Shown: positions 1 through 8,981 of the stretch, one piece after another | Numbering within the stretch: the stretch's first letter is position 1 | Layout of the letters: every line of letters starts with the position of its first letter | Virus record (IMG/VR): IMGVR_UViG_3300025030_000344 | Location: 1-29,510 of that record | Source: a virus | Strand: one strand, 5' to 3' | Length of the DNA: 29,510 nucleotides | Program-made: the position numbers and the translations under genes | Notes under the pieces: model-generated | Database searches by the model: none | Seen by the model: only the letters and a program-made list of their open reading frames with translations | What the model was told of the DNA's origin: nothing

Positions 1-1423
1 CTGCGCCCATTAAACCTAATACTTCTTCGTTTTTAATTACTTTAGCATTAGTTAATTCACTTACATTAATAAATTTACCTTTTAATGGAAAAGCTCCAAA
101 CTTTTGAGAATCTCTAAATTTACGTACCGCTGATAATGCCGATAAACCTTCAAATATTCCTAATATACAATGATTTCTTTGTCCTTTTGCTTTTGCATCA
201 ATTAATTTTTCAACTTTAGTAGAAGATAAATTTTTATTTAATTTTCTTAATTCTCTTCTTTCTTCTGCAGATTTTTTCTTTTCTAACCAATCTAAAACAT
301 TTTTAACTATATCAGATTCAAATACTGCCTTCATAAAGGTATCTGATACTATATGTTCTGTACCAAAATCTATTTGAGCTGTTATAAGTTTTTCCTTTGT
401 TTGGGATCCAAATGAACTATTAATAACAGTAGCATTAACAAATAAAAACATATATTGTTTTAGTTCTGATGGTTTAACATCTATTTTATATTTCTTTTGT
501 ATTTTATCTCGTAACCAATTTATTATTTGATTAATTATATAATCAACATGAGTTCCACCTTCCTTTGTTTCAACTGAATTAACAAATGAAACGTGTCTAT
601 AACCATCTTTTGATAATCCTAACCCTATTTGCCAATCTTTTGATTTTTCGTAAAATACATGTGGAACATATAATTCAGTATATTTATGAAAATCAGAATA
701 TTTTAATAATTTTTCATTTAAATATATTTTAAGATTAGGATTACAGGCTGCAATATCTATTAATCGTTTTGTTATAATATCTTTACTAATTTCATCTATA
801 CCTATTTTTAACATTCCAAATTTATCTAAATCTGGATAATAAATTATTTCAGTATAATGTTTTGTAGTGGTTTTAATAATAGGATTAGATCGTTTACGCA
901 TGTTTTCAGTAAATTCCTGTTCAAATGATTTTTCACCATCTGCAGTTTTAACAATAAACTTTTTACTAAAAATATTTGTAAGTGTTGCTCCTTCACCGTG
1001 CAAGCCTGCTCCTGTTCGATCATCAACATCATTAAAATTACTGCCTGCTTTTAATTCAGAAAATAACATTTCCGGTATATAAATATTTTCTACTGGATGT
1101 ATTTCTACTGGAATTCCACCATTATCCCATATTGATATAAAATTTTCAGTTGTATTAATTGTAACTTTAATTGTATTTAATAGTGAATCTTTATTTTTGA
1201 ATTCATCAACTGAATTTGAAATAATTTCATCAAATAATTTCAAAAATCCAGGATTGAATGTAATATCGTAAAGTTCAAATTTTTGAGAATCTTCATCAAA
1301 TAAATATGATTCTCTTTTATGAAATGAAGTAGATCCAATATATCGTCCAGGTCTTAAAAGAACATGATCTACATCATCTAATTTTTTGTATTTATTTGCT
1401 AAAAAATCTTTTGATTTTTTCAT
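1..1423 (-). CDS. Type II DNA topoisomerase large subunit (partial, C-terminus outside window)
   Basis: ATP-dependent type II topoisomerase subunit (GyrB/ParE/T4 gp39 type), which would relieve supercoils during phage replication. Reading from the ATG at 1423, the GHKL ATPase is clear: DEIISNSVDE (E66 and N70 bind Mg-ATP), DNGGIP at about residue 100, and the glycine loop GAGLHGEGATLTNIF at about 138-152. A transducer domain follows with the switch-lysine loop SFGSQTKEKL near residue 340. The TOPRIM start is at about 420-440 as GIFEGLSALSAV. The usual EGDSA is EGLSA here, but the catalytic Glu is kept. It then reads KFGAFPLKGKFINV, as in T4 gp39. The frame is open to base 1 (474 codons), so the rest of TOPRIM lies outside. 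No Shine-Dalgarno is seen before the ATG. It is separated from the SPFH gene by a terminator. Confidence 0.93.
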   Translation of the reverse strand, partial: MKKSKDFLANKYKKLDDVDHVLLRPGRYIGSTSFHKRESYLFDEDSQKFELYDITFNPGFLKLFDEIISNSVDEFKNKDSLLNTIKVTINTTENFISIWDNGGIPVEIHPVENIYIPEMLFSELKAGSNFNDVDDRTGAGLHGEGATLTNIFSKKFIVKTADGEKSFEQEFTENMRKRSNPIIKTTTKHYTEIIYYPDLDKFGMLKIGIDEISKDIITKRLIDIAACNPNLKIYLNEKLLKYSDFHKYTELYVPHVFYEKSKDWQIGLGLSKDGYRHVSFVNSVETKEGGTHVDYIINQIINWLRDKIQKKYKIDVKPSELKQYMFLFVNATVINSSFGSQTKEKLITAQIDFGTEHIVSDTFMKAVFESDIVKNVLDWLEKKKSAEERRELRKLNKNLSSTKVEKLIDAKAKGQRNHCILGIFEGLSALSAVRKFRDSQKFGAFPLKGKFINVSELTNAKVIKNEEVLGLMGA

Positions 1424-1501
1424 ATAGAAAATATAAAATATTAAATATTAAATTTATATGCTAATATAATAATAAAGTTTCAAAAATAAAACGATAGAAA
1501 T

Positions 1502-1539
1502 AAAAAAAGCCACATAATTTTCATTATATAGCTTTTTTT
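1502..1539 (-). terminator. Hairpin terminator after the SPFH gene
   Basis: Read on the minus strand, an A-rich arm ending GCUAUAUAA pairs with UUAUGUGGC through two G-U pairs, followed by a run of seven U. The G-U pairs make it stronger on the minus than on the plus strand. It lies just past the stop codon at 1556. Confidence 0.75.
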
Positions 1540-1555
1540 AATTTTTTAAAACTTA

Positions 1556-2773
1556 TTATTTTTTGATTCCTAAATCAAGACTTAAATCATTTGCATATTT
1601 AACAGTCATGAAATCTACTAATTTATTTGCTCCATTACTATTGCCTTGAGATTCACCCATTACTATATTTGGTACCCAATTTCCTGTATATCCTTTAACA
1701 GCATCAGCCCAATATTTTTGTACATTTTCATATGTTTCTAATTTTTGCTTTAGAGCACCATCTGCTTGCATTACTAATCTTTTATAAGTTGCTTCTCCCT
1801 CACCACGTAGTGTTTGTTCTTTCTTATAGTATTCAGCTTCTTCTGCACCTAATCTTGCTACTTCTTTTGTTTGTTCAGCTTCAGTTACCATTTTAGCTTT
1901 TATAACCTCTTGATCCCATTTAGCTTTAGCTGCAGATGCTTTACCTTCTTCTTCTACTTTAATAGCATTTTGTTCAGCTTTCTTTGTTTCAGCAATAGCT
2001 GTTTGAACATCCATTATAGCCTTTTGTTGAGCTTTAATTTGTTGATCAACTACTTCATCATATACAATTTTATTAATAGATAAATTATAAATACCGATAC
2101 CTATATCAGCAAGAGGTGATTCACCTTGTCTTTTAAGAGTATTAGCAGTTGTATCTTTAACTATTTCTACAACAGTAACAGTCTTTTCTTTTCCAGATAA
2201 TGGATCTATACCTTTAACTTCTTTAGTAGTTGTTTTATAAACTCCATATGCTGCTTGATCATCTATAAATGACAATAAATCATTTCTACGTTCAGCATAA
2301 GATTCTTTTGAACTCATTAATGGGCCTGTCATATAAACAGATTTTTCTATTACTGTTCTAATTAATTGTTGTTCTACTGCTTCTTGTGAACCATATAACA
2401 TATGAATTTTACTCATATTAGTCTCATCCATTGGTAATTTAAAACGAATACTACCTGAAATTTTAGCATGCCCACCATCATTAAAACGAATTTTAATACT
2501 TTGATCTGCAGCACTACCTTGATCAACTGCAGATGAAAACCAATACTGTGATTCTTTTTTGTAATGTTGTGCTGTACCAAAATTTTGATACTTTAAACCT
2601 GGCGAAAAATAGAAATGTAATTCTCCGTCAACTGGATCTTGTATTACTACAATTTCATCGGCATCTACACTTTCAACTATACTGCCTGAAAGTGCAATTA
2701 ATACTATTGCGGCAATTGCAAATAAAACGAGGAAAAATAATTTTGTTCCTCTGGGTTTGATTGAATCTGTCAT
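1556..2773 (-). CDS. SPFH/prohibitin (band 7) family membrane protein
   Basis: 405 residues. It has a short cytoplasmic N-terminus, then one membrane segment at about residues 13-32 (LFFLVLFAIAAIVLIALSG). Next comes an SPFH/band 7 domain of about 170 residues (VDADEIVVIQDPVDGELHFY onward). A long charged, Ala/Glu/Lys-rich helix at about 245-340 (QQKAIMDVQTAIAETKKAEQ onward) resembles the oligomerising coiled coil of prohibitins and flotillins. Family members form ring or cage scaffolds in membranes. In a phage it might protect or remodel the host membrane during infection, which is inference. It starts 25 bases after the stop of a small membrane protein gene, so the two are probably co-transcribed and may act together. 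Its terminator follows at 1502-1539. Confidence 0.85.
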   Translation of the reverse strand: MTDSIKPRGTKLFFLVLFAIAAIVLIALSGSIVESVDADEIVVIQDPVDGELHFYFSPGLKYQNFGTAQHYKKESQYWFSSAVDQGSAADQSIKIRFNDGGHAKISGSIRFKLPMDETNMSKIHMLYGSQEAVEQQLIRTVIEKSVYMTGPLMSSKESYAERRNDLLSFIDDQAAYGVYKTTTKEVKGIDPLSGKEKTVTVVEIVKDTTANTLKRQGESPLADIGIGIYNLSINKIVYDEVVDQQIKAQQKAIMDVQTAIAETKKAEQNAIKVEEEGKASAAKAKWDQEVIKAKMVTEAEQTKEVARLGAEEAEYYKKEQTLRGEGEATYKRLVMQADGALKQKLETYENVQKYWADAVKGYTGNWVPNIVMGESQGNSNGANKLVDFMTVKYANDLSLDLGIKK

Positions 2774-2797
2774 TGTTAATTTAAATTTAAGTGAATA

Positions 2798-3025
2798 TTA
2801 ATTATTTGGTGTTATTGGTGTTTCGTTTTCATTCTTTTTGTTAGTTGTATCATGCCCATTACATTTATCGTCATGACAACATTTACAATCTTTCTTTTTA
2901 TAAAAAATTGATTTGAAAATACTAAATAATGGTTTATTTGTTAAAATGGGAATTAATATATCAAAAATTGCCCATACTAAAATTACTATTGGAAGTAAAA
3001 CTCTTATAAAAAATAATATAATCAT
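2798..3025 (-). CDS. Small membrane protein with Cys/His-rich tail
   Basis: 75 residues, not recognised. The first half is hydrophobic (about residues 2-30, IILFFIRVLLPIVILVWAIF) with a second hydrophobic stretch to about 40, suggesting one or two membrane passes. The tail holds a dense KDCKCCHDDKCNGHD cluster (four Cys, two His) that could bind a metal, then a polar Asn/Thr/Glu-rich end. It lies directly upstream of the SPFH gene with a 22-base gap, so co-expression and perhaps partnership are likely. The upstream region carries a 21-base direct repeat. Confidence 0.7.
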   Translation of the reverse strand: MIILFFIRVLLPIVILVWAIFDILIPILTNKPLFSIFKSIFYKKKDCKCCHDDKCNGHDTTNKKNENETPITPNN

Positions 3026-3051
3026 AATGCAATAAATTAATTAAACTTGTA

Positions 3052-3130
3052 TGTAAATATAATAAAAAAGAATTTAATTAAAAATATATAGTTTAATTTT
3101 AAATTAATTTGTAAATATAATAAAAAAGAA
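3052..3130. repeat. 21-base direct repeat pair (3052-3072 and 3110-3130)
   Basis: The same 21 bases, beginning tgtaaatataat and ending aaaaaagaa on the plus strand, occur twice with starts 58 bases apart. The second copy runs straight into the terminator stem at 3129. On the minus strand each copy is a T-rich run then TTATATTTACA. They occupy the leader of the small membrane protein/SPFH unit and could be regulatory. Function unknown. Confidence 0.7.
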
Positions 3131-3156
3131 AGGGTATAAATTAATTTATACCCTTT
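3129..3156 (-). terminator. Hairpin terminator after the 97-residue hypothetical gene
   Basis: A perfect 13-base-pair stem (aaagggtataaat / atttatacccttt) with a two-base spacer. On the minus strand it is followed by CTTTTTTATT. It begins 6 bases after the stop codon at 3162. Confidence 0.85.
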
Positions 3157-3161
3157 AAAAA

Positions 3162-3455
3162 TTATAATTCTGATGGATGTAATCGAACAGAATCTATAGT
3201 TAGATTTTGTTCATATCCATATTCTGTTTGTAATGTTACACCCTCATCTGGCCAACCTGGATCACCAGCATAATGATATGATTTCATATATTTTTTTTCT
3301 TCATATTCATCTCCAGCAACCCATATTCTTTTACCTTTACATAATGATAGTACTTTTTCATTACGATCTATTTTAGCCCATACATAATAAAGAATATTAT
3401 GTTTTTTAGTATATTTAATCTCTGTTAAATATTTTATATCATTTTCAAATATCAT
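3162..3455 (-). CDS. Hypothetical 97-residue protein
   Basis: Not recognised. It is a soluble protein rich in aromatic residues and beta-prone segments (ILYYVWAKIDRNEK, KRIWVAGDEYEEKKYM, YHYAGDPGWPDEGVTLQTEY), with no membrane segment. It has its own candidate promoter (box 3476-3485, 20 bases upstream of the ATG) and its own strong terminator, so it appears to be a single-gene unit between the tape measure and the SPFH operon. Confidence 0.65.
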   Translation of the reverse strand: MIFENDIKYLTEIKYTKKHNILYYVWAKIDRNEKVLSLCKGKRIWVAGDEYEEKKYMKSYHYAGDPGWPDEGVTLQTEYGYEQNLTIDSVRLHPSEL

Positions 3456-3475
3456 AATAAATAATCTTTTTATTC

Positions 3476-3485
3476 TTATATATTA
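3476..3485 (-). promoter_or_regulatory. Candidate late promoter box for the gene at 3162-3455
   Basis: Minus-strand TAATATATAA followed by GAATAAAA, 20 bases before the ATG at 3455. It is a variant of the GATATATAAT decamer seen before the sheath and tube genes, and resembles T4 late promoters (TATAAATA). Confidence 0.45.
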
Positions 3486-3519
3486 CATTTTTCCGACTCA
3501 ATAGCGATAAATTTTATAT

Positions 3520-3550
3520 TGGGTAATTAAAAAATGTTTTGGATTACCCA
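3520..3550 (-). terminator. Probable terminator after the tape measure gene
   Basis: An 8-base-pair stem (tgggtaat / attaccca) closes a 15-base loop, starting 15 bases after the tape measure stop at 3566. The following minus-strand sequence is only moderately T-rich, so this is weaker than the others. Confidence 0.5.
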
Positions 3551-3565
3551 GGTTATTTTTATAAA

Positions 3566-6500
3566 TTATTGAATATTTAATTGTTGATTAGTAACTCTGA
3601 CTTTAAGTTCACCTTTTATTTCATTAATTAATTCATCTAATTTACTAGACATGTTATCCATAGATAATTTAAGAGATGTTAGATCAGCAACTGCTTGTAC
3701 AGTTGCTGATTTTGTTGGTGCATTCGTAGGTTCATTTTTAGTAATTGCAACAGGTGTTACTACTGCAGCAGATTTAGTACTAGATTTAAACATATTATTT
3801 ATTTTATCTGAAAATTGTCCTATTAAATCTAAACCTTTTTCTATACCAGTACTTATACCTTCTGATATTCCTGATGCTATACCATCTCCACCAACTTTAA
3901 TTTCATATTTGTATATTTCTGAAATACTATCAAACATAGTATTCATTTTATCTACTTTACGTATATTTAAATCATTAATTGCTTCTTTAAAATCTGCAGT
4001 ACTTTTAGCTATTCTTTCAAAAGATGATGCAACTTTATCCATTGCATTTGCATGTTTAGCAATTGCTTCAACCATACCTGCAAAATTTTGTGGCATAGTT
4101 TCAGTTAATAATTTTACAGTATTTTTATCTCTTAATTGATCTTTAGTTAAATTATATACTGCTAATAAACCAAGAGGAGCTGCCATTATTATATGTTTAA
4201 CGTTACTTGCTAATAATTCAGCATCATCAAACTTTGAAATTCTTTCTGTTATATCAATAAGATTGTCAAATTTTCCATCTAACATTTCAATTATTTCAAC
4301 ACCTTTTTTAATATTATCTATTCCAAATATATTGTATTTTAAATGTGTAGCTTTATCATCAGATCCTAATAATCCTATAGGAAAAGTTAATCCTCTAATC
4401 ATAGAATTAATATTATTTTCAAATAATCCAGGCGCTAAAAGTATTCCATTTTTGTCGTATACTCCAAATATTCCATCATTTTCAGTTCCAATTTTAATTA
4501 TATCATCTACTACTCCAATTAATACTCCAAATCTATTTCCTATATTTTCTATTACATCTAATCCATTAGTCATATCTGAATCAGTAAACCAACCATGTTT
4601 AGCACTATCTTTAGAACCTACTTCTCCTATAGTTTTAGTTAATCCCATTACCATAGCTTTAATATTTTTATCAACTACAGCAATTTTATTTTCATCTAAT
4701 TTAACGTCACCAAATGTTAAATTAGCCATTTTTTCAACCATTGTTGCTAAATTTAAAAGAGGTTCACCAATATTTTTAATTTGATTAATACCTTTTTCAA
4801 TATTAGATTCTCCGAAAAACCAATCAGTTTGTGCACCACCAGATGCACCTAACTCACCAAATATTCCAGTTAATCCACCAGTACGTTTTCCATTTTTATC
4901 TACGTATCCACTAATTATAGATCTAATATTATTTTGAACCATTGCAATATGTCCTGGTGTTATTTGAATTTCATGACCATTATACATAAATTTAAGCCCG
5001 GCCCAATCTATAATTGCTTTAGCTAATTCTGATAAAGGTTCACCCATTCCTTTAATTGAATTGATACCTTTTTCAATATTAGATTCTCCAAACCACCAAT
5101 CAGTTTGTGCATTGGGACTAGCACCTAATGTTCCAAATACTCCAGTTAATCCTCCTTTGCCATCTTCCCCACTTATTATCATTTTAATATTTCTCTCAAG
5201 ATTTCTAAAGTCTCCACGTCCTAATTTAAATTCTTTTCCATTTAATGTAAATTTAAGATTTGCCCAGGATTGAACTCCATAAGCTAAACTAGAAAGTACT
5301 TCTCCCATTCCACTTACCATTCTTATTCCTTTGGAAACTGGATCACCACCCATAAAACTTAATACTAATCCTGTTAAACCTGATCCTCCAAATTTTATAC
5401 CTATATCTCCAAATGCTTTAGCTACTACCATTGTGATATAAGCTATATTAAGTCCTAATGTTTTTATATCAATTTTATCTTTTACTAATTGTGTAAATTT
5501 AGCAAGACCTTCTCCTATTGTTATTAATGATAATCCTGCCATTATTAATGCTGGTGCTACTGCATATATTTTAAGTGTATCTTTAAATCCTATACTAGAA
5601 AAACCATTAGTAACTGATTGTAACATTATTTCTAAATTAGTTTTCTTTCTATCTAAAGAACTTGGTAAAAATAATTCTCTACCTTCATTATATACTTTAC
5701 TCATAATAAATAAACCACCCGCAATTAAAACTAATGCACTACCTGCAACTATCATAGCACCAGCACCTAATGTTATAAATGCGGCAATTACTGGTATACC
5801 TGCTGCAGCCATAGCAGCCCCTAATCCAACAATTACAGTTCCCATTAATGCAGTCATTTCCCAAGGACTATCTACTTTAGATAATGCATCCATAAATATC
5901 CAAACTCCTGCACTTATAACACCTAAAGCTGCTGCTGCAATTAACATTACTTCTGCACCTTTTTTAATAGAATCATTTACTCCTTTTAATCCAGCTACTG
6001 CCATTACAGCTCCTAATCCAACTACAATTGCTCCCATTATTGCAATCATCTCCCAAGGATCTCCTTTAATTCTGCCTAAGCCTTCTATAAATAAAAATAT
6101 ACCTGCACCTATTGCGCCTATTGCTGCGCCTGCATATAACATCGAAGTAGCTCCATTTTTTATAGAATCACCTCCAAATTTACCTATAATTGCTAAAGCC
6201 GTACCAAATACAACAATTGCAATACCTGTCGATATAATCCATTCTAACGGTAGTGCTTTTGGATCATTAGGCAGTGCTTGAAATATCCATGCTAATGATA
6301 CTATTGATGCACCTATTACGTCAAGCTGAAGTGACGTATAAAGAAGATTTTTAATTTTTAATTTACTAAATATTAAATAAGTTAATCCAAATAATGAAAC
6401 TGCAATAGCGGCTTTTAATGACCATGCATATGGAGGTGATTTAAATTGTTTTTCGTCAGGAAGAGCTTTAAAAGTCCAAGCTAAAAGTACAATAGCTACA

Positions 6501-8971
6501 CCAATAATGCCCATAGCAAGAGCAACTAAACCAATAGATCCTATATCAGCTCCTTTAATATTTCTAATTAATATAGCCATTCCAATTGAAAATGCTGCTA
6601 CTGCTAATCCAGCTTTAAGACTCCATGCAAATGGAGGAGATTTAAATGCTTTTTCTGTGGGCAAAAACATAAATAAATATGCTAAACCTATTACTCCTAA
6701 TCCAATACCTAACATAGCTAAAGTAGCCAATCCTATTTCTTTTAATCCAAGTTTTTGTCCTAATTCATTTTCACCTTTTATTGATTTAATTAACATTGAC
6801 ATTCCAATTGAAAACATAACAGCTGCTAATCCTACTTTAAGAATCCACATTAATGGGGGAGCTTTAAATGCTTTTTCAGGAGGTAAAGCCATAAATAAAA
6901 ATGCTAAACTTAAAATAACTGTACCAATCATACTCATTGCAAAAGTAGCCAATACTATTTCTCTAAATCCAAGTTTTTGTCCCTTTGTTTCTGTAAGTGT
7001 ATCACCATTAAGTACAGTTTTATCTTTACCATTCATTACTTTCATAAGCATTGCCATTCCTTTTCCAAATATATACATAGCAATCCCTACTTTAAAAGTC
7101 CACATTAATGGTGGAGATTTAAACATTTCTGCTGTAGGTAATCCTAAAAATATAAATGCCATACTTATTATAGAACCTGCTACCATTAATTGAGCTAAAG
7201 TAGCCATTCCTATTTCTCTAAGACCTAATTTCTGTCCTTTAATAGTTTCTGTACCTACACCACCTTTAAGTATTGTTGAATCTTTACCAGTCATTACTTT
7301 TAAAAATACTGCAAAGCCTTTTCCAAATAAATATAATGCTAAACCTGTTGCTAAAATCCATCCAATAGGTGGAGCTTTAAATTTACTTGGATCTGGAAGT
7401 GCCTGCATAATCCAAGCTATAGCAACAATAGATAATGCAACTAAAGGTATAGATGCCATAGCTATTAATAATTGTGAATTTGATACTTTTTGTGATTCTC
7501 CTCCAGAAATTGGGGATTTAAATGCTAATACTATTCCTTTCTTTCCGTGAATTACCATTGCAATAGATTTTAAAGACATACTAAATAAATACATTGCAAG
7601 TCCTATAGATAAAGTCCATCCTAATGGTGGTGCTTTAAATTCAGAAGGTAAACCTTTCATCATCCAAGCTGTTGCTAAAATTCCAGCTGATAACATAATA
7701 ATTATTCCCATTGATTTAAATGCTCCAAAACTAAATTTGCCTTTAGTTATCTCCGTTTTACTAGCAATATCGTATACACCTGTTCCAACTTCTTTTTTAA
7801 ACATATGTAAATAGCCATAAACTCTTGTAAAAGTCATAGAAAAAAACAATAAAGATAATCCAACATTAAATGTCCATCCAATAGGTGGAGCTATAAATTT
7901 ACTAGGCATCATTTTAAATATCCAAGCAACTATTACCATAGTTAATGCTAATAATGGTAATACAGCAAGAGTACTTCCTATAGATCTTATTAAACCTAAT
8001 GGTCCACTTGTAGGATCTGCACCTAATACTTTATTAGTAATTTTCATCATTATTAAATTAACAAAATTACCTCTTAGTTGTGTAAATAACATATTAAATG
8101 CATATATCATTGGAATAAGAGCAAATGATACTGCTATAGCATTTGATAATTGTATTAAATTTATTTTATTAGGCATTGTTGTTAATATTCTAGCAGTTGC
8201 TGAAATAGTCATTGCAATTATTGGTAACATTATCATTGTTCCCATACTAGCTACGCCACTTACAATTGCATTTATACTATTGCCTATTGCTCCAAAAAAA
8301 CCTCTACCTTTAAAAAGATTACCTACTATTTTAACAATTGCAGCTGTTATAGGAACAAATACTGCAGCAATTATACTAGCATTAAATAATTGTTTTTTAG
8401 AAACGTCAGCCATTTGACTTAATATTCTGGATACAGACTGCAAACTCATAGCTATAGCTATCATTGAACCTGCTACTATTACAATGCTACTTGCTGATAA
8501 ACTATTGCTAGTTTTACTTATGACCATTATTGTTCCAAAAACTGCTAATAATATAACAGTTATAGTCATAATCTGTTCTTTAGATATATTTTGCATTTGG
8601 CCAAGACCTTTACCAAAAGCCCAAAAACCTGCGCCTAATAATACAAGAGCTTTTGCAAATTCTCCAATATTGCTTTTACCTTCTTTTGAACCTATAATAT
8701 CTTTTACTATTCCAGATTCTGAAGTAGATGTAGGAGAAGGAGCGACTTTACCACCAACTGCCTTTAAAATTCCTTTTAATAAATCTGTTTGTGTTTGTAG
8801 TTCAGTGACAATAGTTTGAACCCCTTTTACAATATTAGTACTAACATCTAATTGTATTGAAGAAAGACTATTTGATTGTTGCTGACTTATTGCTTCAATC
8901 TTATCTAATGCATTAATAATTAGTTGTTGATTAGCAATTATTCTTTTATCACCGCTACCTTTAAATGGCAT
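3566..8971 (-). CDS. Tail tape measure protein with tandem hydrophobic repeats
   Basis: 1801 residues, the longest gene here. The N-terminus (1-65) is polar and helical (ANQQLIINALDKIEAISQQQ). Almost all of the region from about 95 to 1130 is hydrophobic helices rich in Gly, Ala, Ile and Met, typical of the part of a tape measure that sits in the tail lumen and may enter the host membrane. About residues 345-910 contain eight degenerate repeats with the signature LPxxFKxPPxxWxxxxGLA. Two copies of PWEM(I/T)A(I/L)MG-VVGLGA-MA-AG follow at about 970-1060. A third family, (G)xxxIxxMGExLxxLA...WAxLxF...NIxxMIxG, occupies about 1215-1575. The C-terminus is polar. No peptidase or lysozyme domain is visible. 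It lies downstream of the tail assembly genes, as in most tailed phages. The length would set the tail length. Confidence 0.85.
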   Translation of the reverse strand: MPFKGSGDKRIIANQQLIINALDKIEAISQQQSNSLSSIQLDVSTNIVKGVQTIVTELQTQTDLLKGILKAVGGKVAPSPTSTSESGIVKDIIGSKEGKSNIGEFAKALVLLGAGFWAFGKGLGQMQNISKEQIMTITVILLAVFGTIMVISKTSNSLSASSIVIVAGSMIAIAMSLQSVSRILSQMADVSKKQLFNASIIAAVFVPITAAIVKIVGNLFKGRGFFGAIGNSINAIVSGVASMGTMIMLPIIAMTISATARILTTMPNKINLIQLSNAIAVSFALIPMIYAFNMLFTQLRGNFVNLIMMKITNKVLGADPTSGPLGLIRSIGSTLAVLPLLALTMVIVAWIFKMMPSKFIAPPIGWTFNVGLSLLFFSMTFTRVYGYLHMFKKEVGTGVYDIASKTEITKGKFSFGAFKSMGIIIMLSAGILATAWMMKGLPSEFKAPPLGWTLSIGLAMYLFSMSLKSIAMVIHGKKGIVLAFKSPISGGESQKVSNSQLLIAMASIPLVALSIVAIAWIMQALPDPSKFKAPPIGWILATGLALYLFGKGFAVFLKVMTGKDSTILKGGVGTETIKGQKLGLREIGMATLAQLMVAGSIISMAFIFLGLPTAEMFKSPPLMWTFKVGIAMYIFGKGMAMLMKVMNGKDKTVLNGDTLTETKGQKLGFREIVLATFAMSMIGTVILSLAFLFMALPPEKAFKAPPLMWILKVGLAAVMFSIGMSMLIKSIKGENELGQKLGLKEIGLATLAMLGIGLGVIGLAYLFMFLPTEKAFKSPPFAWSLKAGLAVAAFSIGMAILIRNIKGADIGSIGLVALAMGIIGVAIVLLAWTFKALPDEKQFKSPPYAWSLKAAIAVSLFGLTYLIFSKLKIKNLLYTSLQLDVIGASIVSLAWIFQALPNDPKALPLEWIISTGIAIVVFGTALAIIGKFGGDSIKNGATSMLYAGAAIGAIGAGIFLFIEGLGRIKGDPWEMIAIMGAIVVGLGAVMAVAGLKGVNDSIKKGAEVMLIAAAALGVISAGVWIFMDALSKVDSPWEMTALMGTVIVGLGAAMAAAGIPVIAAFITLGAGAMIVAGSALVLIAGGLFIMSKVYNEGRELFLPSSLDRKKTNLEIMLQSVTNGFSSIGFKDTLKIYAVAPALIMAGLSLITIGEGLAKFTQLVKDKIDIKTLGLNIAYITMVVAKAFGDIGIKFGGSGLTGLVLSFMGGDPVSKGIRMVSGMGEVLSSLAYGVQSWANLKFTLNGKEFKLGRGDFRNLERNIKMIISGEDGKGGLTGVFGTLGASPNAQTDWWFGESNIEKGINSIKGMGEPLSELAKAIIDWAGLKFMYNGHEIQITPGHIAMVQNNIRSIISGYVDKNGKRTGGLTGIFGELGASGGAQTDWFFGESNIEKGINQIKNIGEPLLNLATMVEKMANLTFGDVKLDENKIAVVDKNIKAMVMGLTKTIGEVGSKDSAKHGWFTDSDMTNGLDVIENIGNRFGVLIGVVDDIIKIGTENDGIFGVYDKNGILLAPGLFENNINSMIRGLTFPIGLLGSDDKATHLKYNIFGIDNIKKGVEIIEMLDGKFDNLIDITERISKFDDAELLASNVKHIIMAAPLGLLAVYNLTKDQLRDKNTVKLLTETMPQNFAGMVEAIAKHANAMDKVASSFERIAKSTADFKEAINDLNIRKVDKMNTMFDSISEIYKYEIKVGGDGIASGISEGISTGIEKGLDLIGQFSDKINNMFKSSTKSAAVVTPVAITKNEPTNAPTKSATVQAVADLTSLKLSMDNMSSKLDELINEIKGELKVRVTNQQLNIQ
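6243..7900 (-). repeat. Eight tandem FKxPPxxW repeats inside the tape measure
   Basis: Codons for FKAPP/FKSPP followed by two residues and Trp recur at roughly 7888, 7632, 7373, 7115, 6857, 6638, 6434 and 6250 (the last degenerate, KALPLEW). Spacing is about 255-258 bases (85-86 residues) for the first five, then shortens to about 219, 204 and 184 bases. This suggests ancient in-frame duplication followed by trimming. Confidence 0.8.
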
Positions 8972-8981
8972 TTAAATTAAA

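Noticed and set aside
844-1082. Short open frames at 844-1032 (minus) and 867-1082 (plus)
   Set aside because: Both lie within the topoisomerase gene in other frames and have no domain features.
3651-7193. Several long open frames on the plus strand (for example 6507-7193 and 4263-4784)
   Set aside because: They lie opposite the tape measure gene, have repetitive Ile/Asn/Pro-rich products with no recognisable domains, and mirror the codon bias of the minus-strand gene.
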